DNA of 64,000 nucleotides from Wuchereria bancrofti (taxonomy: Eukaryota; Nematoda; Chromadorea; Rhabditida; Onchocercidae), in the NCBI GenBank assembly GCA_005281725.1, contig SSBO01000001.1, forward strand, positions 5,006,399-5,070,398. The letters run 5' to 3'. The notes below the pieces were generated by a model. The model did not search any database. It worked only from the letters and a program-made list of their open reading frames with translations, and was not told the DNA's origin. Positions within the stretch are counted from its first letter, which is position 1. Each line of letters starts with the position of its first letter. A program made the position numbers and the translations under genes. Shown here piece after piece: positions 12,900 through 26,373 of the stretch.

Positions 12900-15800
12900 C
12901 AAATACTTTATAGATCAGTGACGCATCTCTGAGTTGAATTAGGTTTAAGATGGTAATGGTTTTTCATCAGCAAAATGAAAAAAGAGTTGGGAACTATAAA
13001 ATTCAAAATTTGAGCATATGAATTTGGGAATTCAAACCATAGCTCAAAGCTGATTGTAATCTTTCTTCGTGTATTTCTCTCCTAAAAAGAGTTAAAAAAC
13101 AATGACTGGAATTTTTACCATTTTAGAGTTGTATGTCAACGATAAAAACCGTAGCAAAGCAATAGATTTTACAAATTTTTACAACGTAAGCACGGACCAC
13201 TGTAAAAGTCTTCTCTCGAATTGTTTGAAGATCGAAATAAAAATCCTTAAAAACAAGTTTCAATATAATAGAAAAGACTAGGAAAGTGGGGGAATTGAAA
13301 GGAGAGATCGATAGTGAGTAGCTTTTGCTGCAGGTTAATGTTCGGTTTATAAAAATCGGTCAACCGATCAAAAAGTTTCACTACTGATCGAGTTGAGTAT
13401 TTTTAGTAGCATTACCAGTAAACAATATGCTCTTCGCACCGATTAAGTATGATTCCCATACCCTAAAATGCTTCGTAAATTGACGGGCACAGGATTTACA
13501 GCTAAATGGATGAGAAGCATGCAGTTATTTGAATTAAAAGGTATTGTTCTGAGGGGCGCAGGTTCGACAAAAAGAAGAATGGGATTTGTAGGGATAGGAC
13601 AATAGGTTCGTTCTCACATAACATCCGAAAATGAAAACAATAATTACGAAAGCAAAATTAGTCCAACACAGGACATGTTAGCAACAGAATGAATTGGATG
13701 ATTTTTGAAGTTCAGTGGAAAGACGAAAGTGCAATGTAACGAAAGCTCTGATGAAAATTTAGATCGTGGATGAGACAATTGTAAGCATTTTTAATATTAA
13801 AAAAGCGAGAAAACTCGTGTCACGATTTCTTCCAATTTAATAATAATTATCGAAATTGTAATCTGGAACTTAATATCAAACTTCATTTCAGTAATTAATT
13901 ATCTTAGAGCCTATGGCATTTCTAAATCTGAGCTTCAAAAACTACGCTGTTTCCCTCATAACAACAATTTCAATTACTTTTCTACACTTATTAATTGACC
14001 TAACGAATTCCACGGATTTTACGCCGTCTGTCTTCAGCAAAATGTCATCTCCACAGTTTTATGTAAAAAAATGAAGAGTACCTCAGAGTTTAGTAAAACA
14101 CCGAATTATTCCAGTACTTTTCAATGATGTGCTTTATTTTTTACTTGATAGCTTTTTTATATTTCAAATTTTGACATGGAATTGAAAAATTAAAAAAAAG
14201 TTCGGAAATGAACGATAAATAAAAGTTCTGAAAAGACAGGAAAGCGTTTATACTCTAAATTAAGATCTTTACAATGTAATGTAACTTTTGAAGTGGAACA
14301 CATTTTCGGACAGTCAATAATTCTGTTTGTGGAAGCTTCACTGGTGGAAAAGGACGCCATTTTTATTAGAATTAGAAGAATTGGCTACCACACATACACA
14401 AACAAGAATTTCGTATTTCAGCTCTCAAATTTTTATGAGCAAAAGAATAACAACAACAACGCCTCATTCTTTATACACAATCAACTGGTTTTTTTTTTTC
14501 TTTTTATCATATTTTGGGACAAAACTGTGAAGCAAAAGAGAAATGATAGGAGTGACACATGGGAGCGACAAGTGCGCAACAAAATAAGACAGTTTAAGAG
14601 ATTTTATTCGACTTAAAAATAATTTTTAGAAGGAAATATTATAAATACTATAAAATAAAAATATCGTTCCAGTATATTGTATAATAAAACTTGTATATTT
14701 TAAGAAAACTCAGGAAAAATAATTGTTAGTACGACATATAATTGCACGAACACTTAAAATATCTAATATTCTTCAGAGGCAGAGGAAACTTTTAGAATCA
14801 AATATCAGCATCCCATTTTTGTTACCTGTTGAATGGCTCAGATTTAAATTGACTCCTTTTCAAGGAGTTATCAAGGTAAGATTGTCAGGTCAAAAATATA
14901 GTGTTATAGTCGATTAATAAAAGAATTGTAGCCGGATAATTTAGTTTAAACAGCTTCTTTAAAAGAGTTTTATAAGATTGAATAATAACTTGGATGTGCA
15001 AGACTGCATGCGGAATAAGTAGCTTACTAACCTTCGCATGAAAGGTTAAAAGAAAGATAAAAAATTCGAAGTAAGTTGGGAGCCCTTTTTTCCTCGCGTC
15101 AACATGAATCATATTCTTGACGCATCTTCGGATCACCAGAAATAAACAATCACGAAATAAACAAACGGTTTAATAATTTCATGCAAGATGGTAAAGATTG
15201 CGGAAAATTGGATTGAATTGAACCGTGAAAAGATTCATTGGAAAATGCAGAAACCAGTGATATTTGAGCTTTGAGCTACCAGCAATAGTTATGAAAATGG
15301 CGAAAGGGCAGATTGGTAATTTTTAGAAATTATTAGGAGGAATCAAGATAAAAACAATAGATTTGGATTTAGCAGTGATTCATGAAATTTAATAACCGTA
15401 AAAGGATGAATTCCTGAAGTGGTAAATGATTCAGCTTTACTCTAATAGCTCACTTGGTAACCTGATAATGTCATTAAATGAGCCATTAGAGCAAATTTAA
15501 TTATTCAGCACTTCAGAATTCACTCATTTGTATGGCTTGAGAAATTGCTATCTCAAAAATCATTCAATCAAAAAATAAAAATCATTCAAATTATTTTATT
15601 TCTGTTGGAAAGGTATTAAATTTAATACTTTGCCTTTGAATTTGATTTTTTCTTCTGGTATGTAGACATATTCAATGAATAACTAACATGAGTCGAGTTG
15701 CAGCTAACTGTTCCATTAATTTTATATCAGTAGCTTTCTCATTTTTACTTTTAAAATTTTAATAAATACGAAGTTATTCTAAGTAAGAAATGGACGATAG

Positions 15801-16060
15801 TTATAAGTTACCGACATCAGCGCAAAAAGTTTGGTAATGATTGGAGGAATAATTCATTCTTAAAATATATTTCACAGCTGAAAGATTTATAACTTATGTT
15901 TATCTAATATACTTCAAAAGACGAGCGATATCTAAAATTTTTCTTCAAATCTGAAATAAACTGTGCCAGAAAGCTAAAATTGCAATAATAAAAAAAAATC
16001 TGAGTAATGAAGGAGCAGCAGGTAACCCTTAATTTGGTAATATTTTTGTTGCTCATCTGT
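12900..16060. other. Intergenic, no gene seen
   Basis: A+T-rich. A 107-codon forward frame at 14293-14616 lacks a convincing product and runs through low-complexity Asn and Phe stretches. A hairpin with 12-base arms and one mismatch lies at 15441-15452/15479-15490. Confidence 0.4.
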
Positions 16061-16066
16061 TCACAG

Positions 16067-16217
16067 ATGGTATTACAATAAATTCAAAATAGTTGAAATT
16101 AAGAATGGATTGGAAGAAACTGAATGTGGCAGTATCGAATGCAATGAAGTAGAAATGAATCATTGTAATGCTATAATGCAAGAACGATTCAATGATTTCT
16201 CATTTAATGAAGTTTGG
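16067..16217 (+). other. Candidate internal exon, acidic Cys-containing
   Basis: A good acceptor (CTGTTCACAG|) opens a frame of 50 codons after one phase base, ending at donor GTTTGG|GTAATT. It contains WYYNKFKIVEIKNGLEE, CGSIECNEVEMNHCNA and RFNDFSFNEVW. The length and both splice signals are better than most frames around it, but no other exon in a compatible phase could be joined. A nearby MDDSYKLPTSAQKV reading at about 15790 would create a TGA at the junction. No family is recognised. Confidence 0.3.
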
Positions 16218-17169
16218 GTAATTACTGAAATGCGACTGTTTTTAAAAAAAGAACTTGTTGGCACAATTTTATCTGTTATTTATAATTTTTATCATTGCTA
16301 TACCATACAATTTGTTCAGATGACAAAATATGATTGAGATAAGAATAAAAGGAATTTAATCGCTGAATTCATATAGATTTCAAAAAAAATAGATTATTTT
16401 TAAGGCTTATCATACCTAAACAGTCTTGCGAGATAGATTTTTCATCTGCAAGAAACTGAAAAGTTGTAAAGTGTTAATATTACTGATATGACAGTACTAA
16501 CAATGATTAAAAATAGCAATAATTGTTTTATCTCACTCGCTTAAAGGATTGCGGGAATTGATAATTGATTTTATGCATTCATTATTATTGCATTCGATTC
16601 GATTGAAATATTACAAATTGATAAGAAAATGAGCAAAATTATGTTTGGTTCACAAAAATAAACTGTAAATGACTATTGCATGAGTTGCAAAATAGAGATT
16701 TCTGTTTACAATAAAAAGATAAACAATTTAATGAAAACAATTCATTTAAATCAAAACTATTCTAAAATGAATTATTTTTGGTGAATTTTTGATTAGAAGA
16801 GAATGCTGATGAGGATAAGTGAATAACTTGGTCCATGTCGTTGTGTTTAACAGTTACTCAATCAAATAGTTATCATTCGTCAAGGTTGCACATCGACTGT
16901 TAACTATTATAGATAGAGAGCAATTGTCTTGGCCAGCAAAAGGTCATTTTTTAAAGAATGTACTGAATGAAATAAATCTGTTGGGTTCTTCTGATTTCAT
17001 CAACATCCTTATCTGATCAGCGGCATTGGATGAACGGCTGTTCATGGATGATTAATTAAGGGCATTAGTTCTGCCTGGACGAACTAATCTGCTCTCTTCA
17101 ACTCAACCAACCCATGTGTGCAGGCATTCCTCCTCCCCCTCTTTCGCATATGCACAACAAATTTCACTA

Positions 17170-17380
17170 TTCATCATAACATATTTCATCTTTTCATTCG
17201 TCTGTCTCTCCTACCTCACCTATAACTAGCATAGGAATATTTAACCTTACCATTACATGGCTTAAATGCGGCACGCCTAGGGTCATTAAAGAGCCAGTAA
17301 TGGCAAACCTTATGATTCTCGAAAGGGTAAGCCGCTGAAATTTATTTTTCATTTGTGGGTTAAAGATCGTGGACATTAGA
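17170..17380. other. GC-raised island with exon-like readings on both strands
   Basis: Reverse strand: acceptor AATTTCAG, then 28 codons (RLTLSRIIRFAITG ... HLSHVM) to donor ATG|GTAAGG. Forward strand: acceptor AACTAG, then about 32 codons (IGIFNLTITWLKCG ... LMILER) to AGG|GTAAGC. Both are phase-clean, so strand is unresolved. Raised G+C and splice signals suggest a conserved exon or regulatory element inside an otherwise empty region. Confidence 0.25.
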
Positions 17381-18159
17381 ATTAGATCTCAATTACACGG
17401 ATCGCTTAATAGCAGCAATCTGAGGAGGCACGGAGTTTATATTTCCTTAATGATCCAATTTATTTGATCCAGCTATTGGTTGAAGGACACAGGCGAGAGA
17501 CAGGGACTATTGAGAGAGGATCTCAATGAAGGACAAAGGCGAAAACAGAAATTGATGATCACTTTTAAATATTGTAGGAAATAGAATTTTGGAAATGCTG
17601 GGTGAATTGCTTTTAACAACCGTAAAAAAGGAAAATTTGATTTGATCGATAAACATAAATTATTGCTTAAGTTTAGGAATGTGAACATTTCTATTGGAAT
17701 GATACAGCATTAGGATAGCTTCAAAGATTAATTTTCTTTTAATAGCTTATTTTCAAACATTACCACTTCGCATAGTGTAATTTGAGCTTATAAATGCAGT
17801 TCAGATGGATGTATGAATCTGGCAAAACTTGTTAAACGAAAATTTATTTCTTGTCTTTAAATTTCTCAAATTTGTCTTTTCTTTTTATACCAAATTTGAT
17901 TTCGAGAATTGAGATGAAGGTAATAAATTAAAGTGCATCCAGAAAATGAAGAAATGGTCCTAAAAATGTGATAAACAACGGCTTTCTGAAATCGGTTTCT
18001 TATCACAACATCAGATGTGCAACGAAAGAGATACGACAGAATTTATTTATTCATTTCATACCTCAATGAGGTAACAGTATCTAATTTCATTTCATTTGTT
18101 CTTTAAAGAGAAAGAAGAAAATACTTTCATTCAAAGCTTTAAAACTTTTCAAAACTATA

Positions 18160-18945
18160 ATGTATGCTTTTATAGCAACATCAATAATCGCTTTGAATGC
18201 TATCCAAGAAGATGAAAAAGAGAACTGTCTTTTGATAAACAATACCACCAAAGAAAATAGAGATAAAATCGGAAAATTAATGCTAAACTGTGAATCGATA
18301 TTAAATGCCGGTTCACTTGTTAATACCACCAAGGTTCTGCAGATATTATGGCTAGTGCTTGACAATATCAATGAGATAATTATGTAAGCCAAATTTATTC
18401 CAGAGCTTCCTATCCTAACTAAATACCCAATAAAATAATCAATGAATATTCCTAACTTAAATTAGCTTGTAGAAAAACTACAGAGAAAGACAAATTCAAT
18501 AAGATATTTTATCCTTCCAAAAGACATTAGTTTTAAAACTTTGGTGTAAAAATAATCCAAAGGGAACAAAGTAACAAAGTAAATACTCTAAAGTCCAAAA
18601 TAGCAAAATCCTTTTGCAATCAATGTCAATAGTCGAATGGAACATGCAAAATTTTATCTAACTTTGTGCAGCAATTAAATTTTAGCAGATTGCTTCAAAA
18701 TCGACTTTTATTGGTTCGTCTCGAATTTCAAGGTGTTACATTGTCTTGTTATCAAATGAAAAATGCTTTGACATTAATAGCAATCAATTTCAGCAGTTTA
18801 ATTAGATGTGCACAAACAAATAGAATTTTACATTCTTATGCTTATTTTGATTTGTTAATTGATATTTCCAACAAAGTTGATAAAATTCGCTGGATAGCTT
18901 TGCCTGCAATTAAACTAAAATTTTCATTTGTTAAGACAATATGAT
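18160..18945 (+). CDS. Candidate two-exon small protein, possibly secreted
   Basis: ATG at 18160 starts MYAFIATSIIALNA, which could be a short signal peptide, then IQEDEKENC and two NNTT/NTT sequons. The exon ends at ATTAT|GTAAGC (18384, phase 2). A second exon from 18688 (acceptor AATTTTAG|) continues in phase as RLLQNRLLLVRLEFQG to a TGA ending at 18944, about 160 aa in total. It is alpha-helical in character. The splice is phase-consistent, but chance frames of this size occur in this base composition and no family is recognised. Confidence 0.25.
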
Positions 18946-19608
18946 CAAAGATCACCAAGAATTTTTTTGAAAAAATCTTCCAACAGGGAATAAGGCAAAG
19001 TATATATTATTGACATGCAAACTTGTAAAATGCGCCTAAGGAAAAGTTGGTTCTTTTTTGAGAAAGGTTATTTCTTGGAAGCAGGTGCAATTGTTAGAGT
19101 TATTTCTGAATATAATTTAACTTTTGATGAAGGGAAAGGATTCATGAATGTTTCTTGTTTCGTCGCGGTGAAGAATACATTACTGGTTTGCTCTCATTAC
19201 TAAAAGCAGTGAAAGGTTTGTCTTCCACTATTTTTACCATTGGCACTTTTAGCATTTACCCGTAAATTCTAGTAGTGCAGAAAAACCGTGAAATTAGAGA
19301 ATTACTGAAATTGAATTGATTAATCTTTTTCATCCTTACTCTCTCCCATAAGGCAGCAAGTGGTATGATTTAGATATTTATATAAGTTTAATACCTAAAT
19401 TTTTATCTCAAATAATAAAACATTACTCAATATTAATTTCAAAAGAAATTGAAGTTGCAAACTTCTAATTATTATGAACGAATTACTCATTTTCAAAGAT
19501 AGAAAATATGCAGATTTTTTATAAAATAAATGCTTCTTTCATGGAAAACAATTCGATTTTTTTCATTCAATTAAACATGTAATTTTCACACATAAAAAAA
19601 TTACTCAC

Positions 19609-19821
19609 ATAAAAATAAGAAATGATATAAAGGGTAGTACCATCATTATCGTTAATATAGACTTTTGATAAATATTTTCCTGGTTCAGTAATTTTCAAAT
19701 TCAAACTATTACCTAGTCTTTTATTTAAGGAGAAAAATGAACCCTTGAGATTCTTTTCCAATTGAAAATTATATTGTGGATGTCTGTCTCCAGCATTTAA
19801 AATTTTCAATTCAAAGATAAA
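19609..19821 (-). other. Candidate reverse-strand exon, beta-rich
   Basis: An open frame contains ILNAGDRHPQYNFQLEKN and SLNLKITEPGKYLSKV, then YINDNDGTTLYII, ending at a good donor TTTTTAT|GTGAGT (19609). The composition resembles an extracellular beta-sandwich exon. No convincing AG acceptor was found at the start and no neighbour exon was joined. It may be a lone exon, a relic or chance. Confidence 0.25.
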
Positions 19822-19999
19822 TTTTCAGATCATTGAAGTCCATCTCATAAGGTTACAGTTTTAAGAGTCAGTTCCAATTAGTATATCCACTAATCGGAAT
19901 TGATGCTATGGAATAGCTATTAGAACTAGTGTGGTATTAAACGAAATCTATCCTGCAAGCAGTCTTTAAGTAAAGTATGTACACATGTTGCCTTTATTT

Positions 20000-22900
20000 G
20001 CATAAAAATTATTATCAAGAAATTTTGAACTTCAATTCTTAAAAGACTGAGATAATCATACATATCCATACATAAACATGAAATTGTTATACATTTCCTT
20101 CTAGTATTGTTTATGTGTTATCGATTCAACTGTCACATTATTAAATGAATATAATAGACAATTCATAGATGCGTGCGGGATTTTGGCGAGAAAACCTTCA
20201 TCGCGGGAAATCAACCGCTGAGATGAATAATGTCAATCGTTAAAATTTTCCCGTAAATGCTTGCATAACTTATGAAACAAATCACTTCCTACAAATTTTC
20301 CTGCAAAGTGCTTTAAAATTAATCAGTCAATACGTGAAGCATTTACGTCGATGCAGTCTGATTATAAAACTCAAATACTTCTTCAAGAAATGACTTTTAT
20401 TGCATGATTTTCTAATTTCGAAGCAATTTAGGAGATCTATCTCAATCCGTCTTTGGATGTTACATCGATTATGAGAACTATTATGATTAACTTGGCACTG
20501 CGATTCTTGTCCATTTTATCGTATTCTTCTATTACCTATCCAGTAGAACTAATTCCAGCTGATCTCTATTAAGCAATTTCAGCTAATCATGTATGGAATG
20601 ATTATATCTGATCAAATCAGAAAGACTCTGATCTGTCGAAACCCACTATTCGATATTTTGAGATTTTCGCTGCATTTTAAATTATGCTCTCCCACTTGTA
20701 GTTTTAAAATCACTTAAAATTATTTCTCATTTTAGAGATAAATCCATCTTTCAAAAACGAGAAATTCTGACACTAGAATATAGCTTTGGATCATTTTATT
20801 TTTACATGCAACGGACAAATTGCTGTATTAAGCCTCAACCTCATTATTGAACCGAAACGTGAAGTTCGATCATGAAAATTTATTGACTGAAGGCAGATGA
20901 CCTCTACTATTCGTCCACTGGCTCCACTGACATCCTTTATTATAGGGACTATTTGCGACTGTAAACAAAATTTCCATTTTTTAAAACTTTCAACAGTGGC
21001 GCATTTAGCTAATAATTTTTATTCTTAACACTTTACTGAACACAAAATATAATTTAGAATATATATTTAAAGAAAATATATAAATATGATCTAACTAATT
21101 TAGAAGTTTATTTTGTTGAATTATGAACTTGTATATATCCAGTTCACATTTCATTTCTTTTACTTTTCTTCTTCTACTTGCACGTTTTCACTTTTTCTTT
21201 TACTTTCTTTTACTTATTTCTTTCACTTTCACGACAGTTATCTCCACGTTTGCAGCATATTATTGACTCTATTGCTCGACCTATGTTACTGATAATTGAA
21301 TATCATGAAATACTAAATCTTCAGTGTCATGAAATACTAAATCCAGCTTAGATTAATTATTGGAAAAAATTTTATTGCTTATCTGGTCTGCCACAGTCGA
21401 AGACAATTAGCGCCTAGAGAAATCTGTACATTCGGATACTTGAAGTAATATTTTGTATTTCATGAAAATCAAAAAGCGCATTTCCGTACGAAAATTTCTG
21501 GGTAGTCATTTAGTAGCTTTTAAAACCTCATTGAAACCGTTTGTATTTATTATCATAGCTCAGTCGCCCGACTTTAAAATTGAACTTCTACTTCCTGAAC
21601 CGAGTAGTAAAAGATACTTGTTGGGAATCACTTTGTTTTCGACCTTGATCTGGCCTTTGATCTTTAAATTCTTGACTATCACTTTTCATTTCAATCCTTA
21701 CCAAAATGATTATGAAACTGATTAAAGTAATGAAATGATGAGAATAAACTTATGACAACACTCTCTCCTGCACTCGCCACATACCGGTGAAGCAGAGGGT
21801 TTTGTTTATTTCGGAAACAAAATAAATTGCTCTTTGCTCATCTATGCTAAGCTTTTTAAAGCTAAACAATGTTTGAGGACCCTAAAATTTATTATTATAG
21901 TTAAAAATGAGTTTTCAATTTATTTTGGAAGCCTAAAAGTTGGTTAATAAGTCAATGTAAATTCGCTTTCACTTCTTTCTTTAACGTTGCCGTATCATTT
22001 GAAGTTTGAAGTAACACTGTTAAGAACTCGGAAGTAAGCAATTTTACTTTTCCTTTTAAATCTTTCCTTCAATACATTATAACAACCATGAAATGTTGAA
22101 TTCTCCCATATCATGTCAAAGTGGCCGTTTCTGAAGATACTGATGGAGGCGGTGTAAGAGGAACTGTCTCCGAAAATATTATATTACCTCAATGCTTTGC
22201 AGTAATGATTGTAACTCTATCCTTTGCAATCCATCAGATCAGTGCTGTAATATCGACATTTTAATGATGCTAAAGGGTAATAGATGAATAAAGAAACCGC
22301 TATAGTTATCATTCTCGACTTATTCTGTGTCTTTCAAATATTTAAGAATTGGACGGTGAACTTTTGTCCTCGCAGTACACAAAAATCTCTATCAGTTGCA
22401 TCGAATAATACAGACAACAATGCCTTGGAGTTATTTTTCTTCTCGTAAGTATATTACAGCTATACTAAAATAAATGGTTTGACGACGCGCTGCAATGAAA
22501 AAGCCATATTTTCTGGACGATTAGCTTCATCACTGGATGATTTCTACTTGCGCTTGAAATTGTCATTAAAAAGAGAAAGAGGCAAAGCAAATTTCTGTTA
22601 AGCGAAATGGAGCAAAAAGGGTGTTTTTTCTTCTCCTTCTCTCTCTGAATTTTTCTTCGGTAATTTTAAAATAACAGAAAATTTTTTTTCATTAATAATT
22701 CGGAAATGGTAGGCATAAAAGTTTGGAATACTCGGAGATTTAACTATGAATAAAAGTCTAAAATATTGTTTGATTTTTTCTTTAGCTATAATTGAACTTT
22801 TTCCAAATCTCAAATTTAACTTTTTAAATATAGAAATATGTAAATTTATGGTAGTATTGAAGTGAAATTCAATCCCTTAATAGAAGCATAAAATAATCCG

Positions 22901-23390
22901 ATGTCAGTCCAATGAATTAGTTCAAAGAGATATTGCTGCTATCCGTTTTGCTTATATTATTAAAGGATTAAACCGCGATCTCCTGGGAATAGTTGGAAGC
23001 GAGGACATCTCTATCTTTCTTGGACCTGTTTGTTCTTTGACATGTGATTTACAAAGCGCCATAATTGAGCGGATACGTTATCAAAATGTCGACAGTGTGT
23101 CAGTTCAACTAACTGACTGACCCTCAACATATGGGCTTTCTTATTTTAGCCTTAAATCTTATTTTTCGCGCGCGTAAATTGCAGTTCTCCTTCAGCGCAA
23201 GATTATTACTCACATGACAGATTTATGAAATTGCTGGAAAGTTAAGATTTCTGTTATGCAGTAAGGACCTCTTCCTCTGCATCCTTTCAGATATATTTTT
23301 CTTTAATTTTAGCAAATGAAAGGAATGGTTTTACTGATCAGCAGGTTGCTTCAAATTTGTAGTTTTTGAAGTGAAGATTCAAATCCTTGG
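20000..23390. other. Intergenic, no firm gene
   Basis: An imperfect tandem repeat (17-base unit at 21303 and 21327) is present. A forward frame from ATG 21462 (about 88 aa, MKIKKRISVRKFLGS ...) has one hydrophobic stretch and is not supported further. Otherwise A+T-rich with no signal. Confidence 0.35.
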
Positions 23391-23400
23391 TTTAAACACT

Positions 23401-23522
23401 GAAGAGCCGTGGAAACGAATGGGACGTATTCACATGATTCAGTAGATGTTTTCGACCCTGATTTCAGAAGTCGATTAAGTCCTAAATTAAAAGAGTCAAT
23501 GACCTATTTTAAAGGAGGGAAG
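23401..23522 (+). other. Candidate exon ending at a strong donor
   Basis: The frame reads ETNGTYSHDSVDVFDPDF then RSRLSPKLKESMTYFKGGK and stops at GGGAAG|GTGAGA, a near-consensus donor. It sits behind a weak acceptor just after an in-frame TGA. The composition is protein-like and hydrophilic. No partner exon was found and no family is recognised. Confidence 0.3.
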
Positions 23523-23529
23523 GTGAGAA

Positions 23530-26370
23530 CTGTTACTACCAATACTTATGCCAATAGTATTTATAGCTCTAACTCTTTAATGCTCCTGCTTGGCTTCTAG
23601 CCCAAAGTAGCATCAAAAAATTGGTTATTGCTTTCATTATTGCTTTTGCTAGGTGCTATTAATTACTGTCATTATCATATTCATCCATCGCTACTGAGAT
23701 TTTTTTTTGTAAAATAGGTTAAACATTCGGTATTGAAAATCGCAGTATTTCTGGAAGTAGAACATTTTATTTCATTTATTATTTGTTGGCGGCGACTTGA
23801 AGTGTGGTCAGAGAAACACGGGCAATATTAAATAAATCAAGAATGTATCCAGGCACCTTAAACTTGTTTATATATTTCAGGAAAATGCTCATCCATTTAT
23901 TCATTCAATGTGTTTCATATTTCAGTTTCACACCTTGCATTAGAAATAAACACAACAAAATCAAAGATTGAAAAGTTCTATACGTGGTTGCTGAAGGATT
24001 CATTTCAAAAATTTGAAATTTGCAGGAAATATACGTTTTTAGAATTAAAAATGTTATCACTTTAGTGAACTAAAAGCTGAACATTTATTTGTCATTGTGT
24101 TAATATATTGCCATGAGTAAAATGATTTAAGTTGTATGGGAAGTGGATTTAAGTTATAAGGAAAGTATAAAAGTAATAAAATATGCTTTTACTACTTTTC
24201 TACTTTCGTACTACTGAAACGCGAAACCTATTTTAGCACTTTTTCATTTTGAGTGAACGGAGTATTCTATTTTTGCATGGAATGCTAATGCTATGAAACA
24301 ATCTTCCATTTATATTCTATAAGAAAAGCATCACTCGACTACAATTTTTCACAAAATTTTTAGAATCTACTGACTTATTTTTCGTTCACTAAATAGAGTT
24401 TTCAAAAAAGCTTTTTAATTTATTAATGTAGAATTTTCTATCTAAATGCAATCAAAAGTTATTTCGCACATAGCACAATAATGGTAAACTGTGCAATGTT
24501 GGATTTATCCCACAGCACAACAAAAATTACTTTTTGGTCTTACTTATTTCATTGATATTATAAGACGATCGGTTATCTTCAACAAATATTTAATCCATTT
24601 CGCAACATTCCAATATGTTATATAGAAGTATAATTTACATGCGTTTGTATTTTTATATTTTCCATAATTTTTGAGTCAATTTTAGTTTGTCAAAAGATAG
24701 GTTGATGGCTCGTGGTATTTGTCGGTGTGTCGATGCAATAACTTTTTTATTCAACGACTTCTCTGGATATATGATTGGTAGGGTTCTATTGCTCTGAAAT
24801 TGAATAACGAAATCATTTTGTTGATGTTGCAAATAATCCAAAAATTTCTTCTTAACAAAGAGAAAGAGAGAGAGAAGGGCTTTTTCTCTTTCCCTACTCG
24901 CCCATTATTTATAAAGCCAATACCTGTGAGAGCAATTTTCATATCCTTAATTACTGAATTCCCTCATTTGAGAGTCGATTTAGAAGTGAATTCTTATTTG
25001 TCAGTGCTAATCAAAAATTTATATTTTTCTAGCTTTTTTTTGTGTAATGAAAGAATGCTACTACCTAGTTACACTCAAATCTTTCTTAAATCTATACTTT
25101 TGCTGTTGAGAGAACCTCACTTTCTATTTGTCACTTTTTTAATATCGGATTTTACCAGTGATAGAAAGATGGTCGATGTTGACAATATTCGTCCTAAGTT
25201 TCGGAGTGATCAGTTCGTGAAACTTATTAGCTAATAGTTCCGAGAAGACATAGATCATATAACGGTATGCATTGTTTAAGCTTTTTATAAGTTATCTATT
25301 AACTCATTCTAACACATCATCATGAGTAGCTTACTGATAAGGAGTCACATATAATCTGACCATCAAAATTTGCAATTATTTTTCATAAATTAATTTCACC
25401 ACTTGTAGAATGATATATTTGCACAGTGTAATTTATCATCAATATAGAGTTGATAGAAGGCATTAGTCATCGATGGAGAATGGATGATGGTTGACTCAGT
25501 TAGGCCATTGAAAAATATTCCAATATCCTAAGGTTTAAACTTCGCTTATTTCGCTCTTGGCTAGTTTTGACTTCGCACTTAAGTCTTAGCGACAAATTTT
25601 TGTCATCTATTTTGGACTTATTGCTTGAAAAAAATTGCTAATTTTTTCCTAAGATAAAACAGCATTTTAAAGGAATATTAAATTTTTTGAATAAGAAAAA
25701 AATCTTCTATAAACACAAGTGATATTCTGGACCCTGAGAATTGAGAAATAGGTTCACTAAGTTAATAGGTAAAAATGAAATTAAATAAATCCAATAAAAC
25801 ATTTTAAATAGTTGATTGATTGGAATTCCTTCTTTAATTTTTTGAAATCGACTTTCAATGTTTTCCTTGTTTCAGTTTATTTCACTGATTATATTCCGAA
25901 ATACAAGTCAGAGTCTAATGATTATCGTAAGAAAGACATCAAAATAGTATTTTAAATAAACACATTTCATGAGTTTAAAAAAGGAGCAGAAAAATTTTTC
26001 AGATAAGGGTGAATAATTATTTTAATAAAGAAAACTTTTTATAGAACACCTGATTAACTCATAAGCAATTAAAATCCAAGAAACACAGATTCGAACCAAA
26101 TTTCATAGTAAAAGTAAGCGATAGTAAAAGAACGATCGGCAAGTAATACATTTTAAATGTCTTATCTTTTTTTTTATTTGGTTGCACATAAAATTAGTTA
26201 GCTACATTCAAATTTTTTAAAGATTTAATGGCCTAGTTTTGCAGGAATCAGTTATTTAAAGTGCAGAAACATCACTGCAAACACTATAGAATTACTAACG
26301 ACTTATGACTCATAAGGAATAATTTATCAGATCTAACCCTTAATTTGTGGATATTATTTCAGGGTATCTT
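23530..26370. other. Intergenic upstream of paralogue 2
   Basis: A+T-rich. A 144-codon forward frame at 24800-25234 lacks an early ATG and has no recognised motif; I treat it as chance. GA-rich simple sequence lies near 24860-24880. Nothing else is supportable. Confidence 0.4.
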
Positions 26371-26373
26371 ATT

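Noticed and set aside
14293..14616. 107-codon forward ORF
   Set aside because: Asn repeats and poly-Phe from A+T-rich simple sequence, no splice or family support.
24800..25234. 144-codon forward frame
   Set aside because: No ATG near the start, low-complexity hydrophobic content, no motif. Frames of this length are expected a few times by chance in 64 kb.
26085..26105. GATTCGAACC, resembling a tRNA B box on the reverse strand
   Set aside because: No A box, anticodon stem or acceptor stem can be built around it.
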